In this document: in pieces, positions 56,695 through 56,955 of the stretch
Position numbering within the stretch: the stretch's first letter is position 1
Layout: the number at the start of each line of letters is the position of its first letter
From: Armatimonadota bacterium
Lineage (GTDB): Bacteria; Bacteroidota; Ignavibacteria; OLB7
Direction: 5' to 3'
Length of the DNA stretch: 56,955 nucleotides
Assembly: GCA_020850315.1 (NCBI GenBank)
Contig: JADZEY010000017.1
Location: forward strand, 1-56,955
Notes under the pieces: generated by a model
What the model saw: the letters and a program-made list of their open reading frames with translations, nothing else
Told to the model about the DNA's origin: nothing
Databases searched by the model: none
Program-made: the position numbers and the translations under genes

Positions 56695-56955
56695 AAGCCC
56701 TCCACCGCTTCGCGGGGGAGGGTTGGGTGGGGGTACAAGGCAGAGAGGAGGAAGAAAAAGAGCAGACAAAACAAGAATGCAAAGCATTCCCCCCAAAAGC
56801 CCTCCACCGCTTCGCGGGGGAGGGTTGGGTGGGGGTACAAGGCAGAGGGGAAGAAAAAGAGCAGACAAAACAAGAATGCAAAGCATTCCCCCCAAAAGCC
56901 CTCCACCGCTTCGCGGGGGAGGGTTGGGTGGGGGTACAAGGCAGAGGGGAAGAAA
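56695..56955. repeat. ~100-bp tandem repeats, cut by window end
   Basis: Three copies start near 56695, 56797 and 56896 (periods 102 and 99 bp). Each has a hairpin CCCTCC-a-CCGC-TTC-GCGG-g-GGAGGG followed by GGGTTGGGTGGGGG, then a purine-rich AGAAAAAGAGCAGAC spacer. The overlapping G tracts (GGGGGAGGGTTGGGTGGGGG) could form a G-quadruplex. Frames across it ('PHPTLPREAVEGF') are artefacts. The array continues beyond the window. Confidence 0.9.

Noticed and set aside
56605-56939. Minus-strand frames of 73-101 codons at the right end
   Set aside because: They translate only the tandem repeat ('PHPTLPREAVEGF' type), a familiar artefact.

Overview
The window reads as a chromosomal segment of a bacterium in or near the Bacteroidota/Chlorobi (FCB) group, possibly a Kapabacteria-like lineage. 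This is inferred from a C-terminal Por/T9SS-type sorting domain on a secreted DUF4397 protein, abundant 'GxxRRWxDLFxG' and 'GNVGIGTxxP' secreted repeat modules, a one-piece GcvP, the order dnaN-recF-dciA/DUF721-gyrB, and repeated TAnnTTTG (-7-like) promoter motifs of the Bacteroidota type. Most genes are GC-rich. Three AT-rich islands (about 1-2100, 10340-12100 and 23380-24530) look acquired. No rRNA, tRNA or CRISPR array was recognised.

Layout. 1-3255: the end of an IS630-like transposase, three minus-strand proteins of unknown function and a 63-66 bp tandem repeat. 3256-4584: proline dehydrogenase and a [2Fe-2S] ferredoxin. 4811-10267: a tight plus-strand run of lipoprotein, His/Asp-rich protein, thioredoxin-like ferredoxin, pyrophosphatase, outer-membrane receptor-like protein and O-methyltransferase. 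10402-12051: a HipA-like kinase/DUF3037 pair. 12195-16280: gcvP and mdh. 16659-21044: lytic transglycosylase, MlaE-type permease and RecQ. 21147-23730: a GlsB-like protein, a glycosyltransferase, mobile repeats and a thiolase gene fragment. 24593-26977: thiolase and carA. 27386-32083: dnaN-recF-dciA-gyrB. 32330-33943: pckA. 34134-40115: Ser/Thr kinase, PP2C phosphatase, two FHA proteins and a penicillin-binding protein. 40143-44017: BTAD-type regulator and PiT phosphate transporter. 44358-51000: secreted DUF4397 protein, outer-membrane-type protein, HdrD-like Fe-S oxidoreductase and a heptosyltransferase-like GT9. 51229-56595: a 1788-residue secreted repeat protein, followed by ~100 bp tandem repeats running off the window.

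Two points stand out. First, kinase, phosphatase, FHA, FHA and PBP form one run of genes whose last three overlap at ATGA junctions. It resembles the actinobacterial pknB-pstP-fhaAB-pbpA locus, but the kinase has an NTF2-like rather than PASTA exterior. Second, a family of short non-coding elements (about 176-213 bp) has termini CTGACCTTACGCA / TGCGTAAGGTCAG and apparent 7-bp target duplications. One truncated member abuts a nearby, internally deleted copy of the thiolase gene. Coordinates were read by hand, no database was searched, and family names rest on motif recognition.
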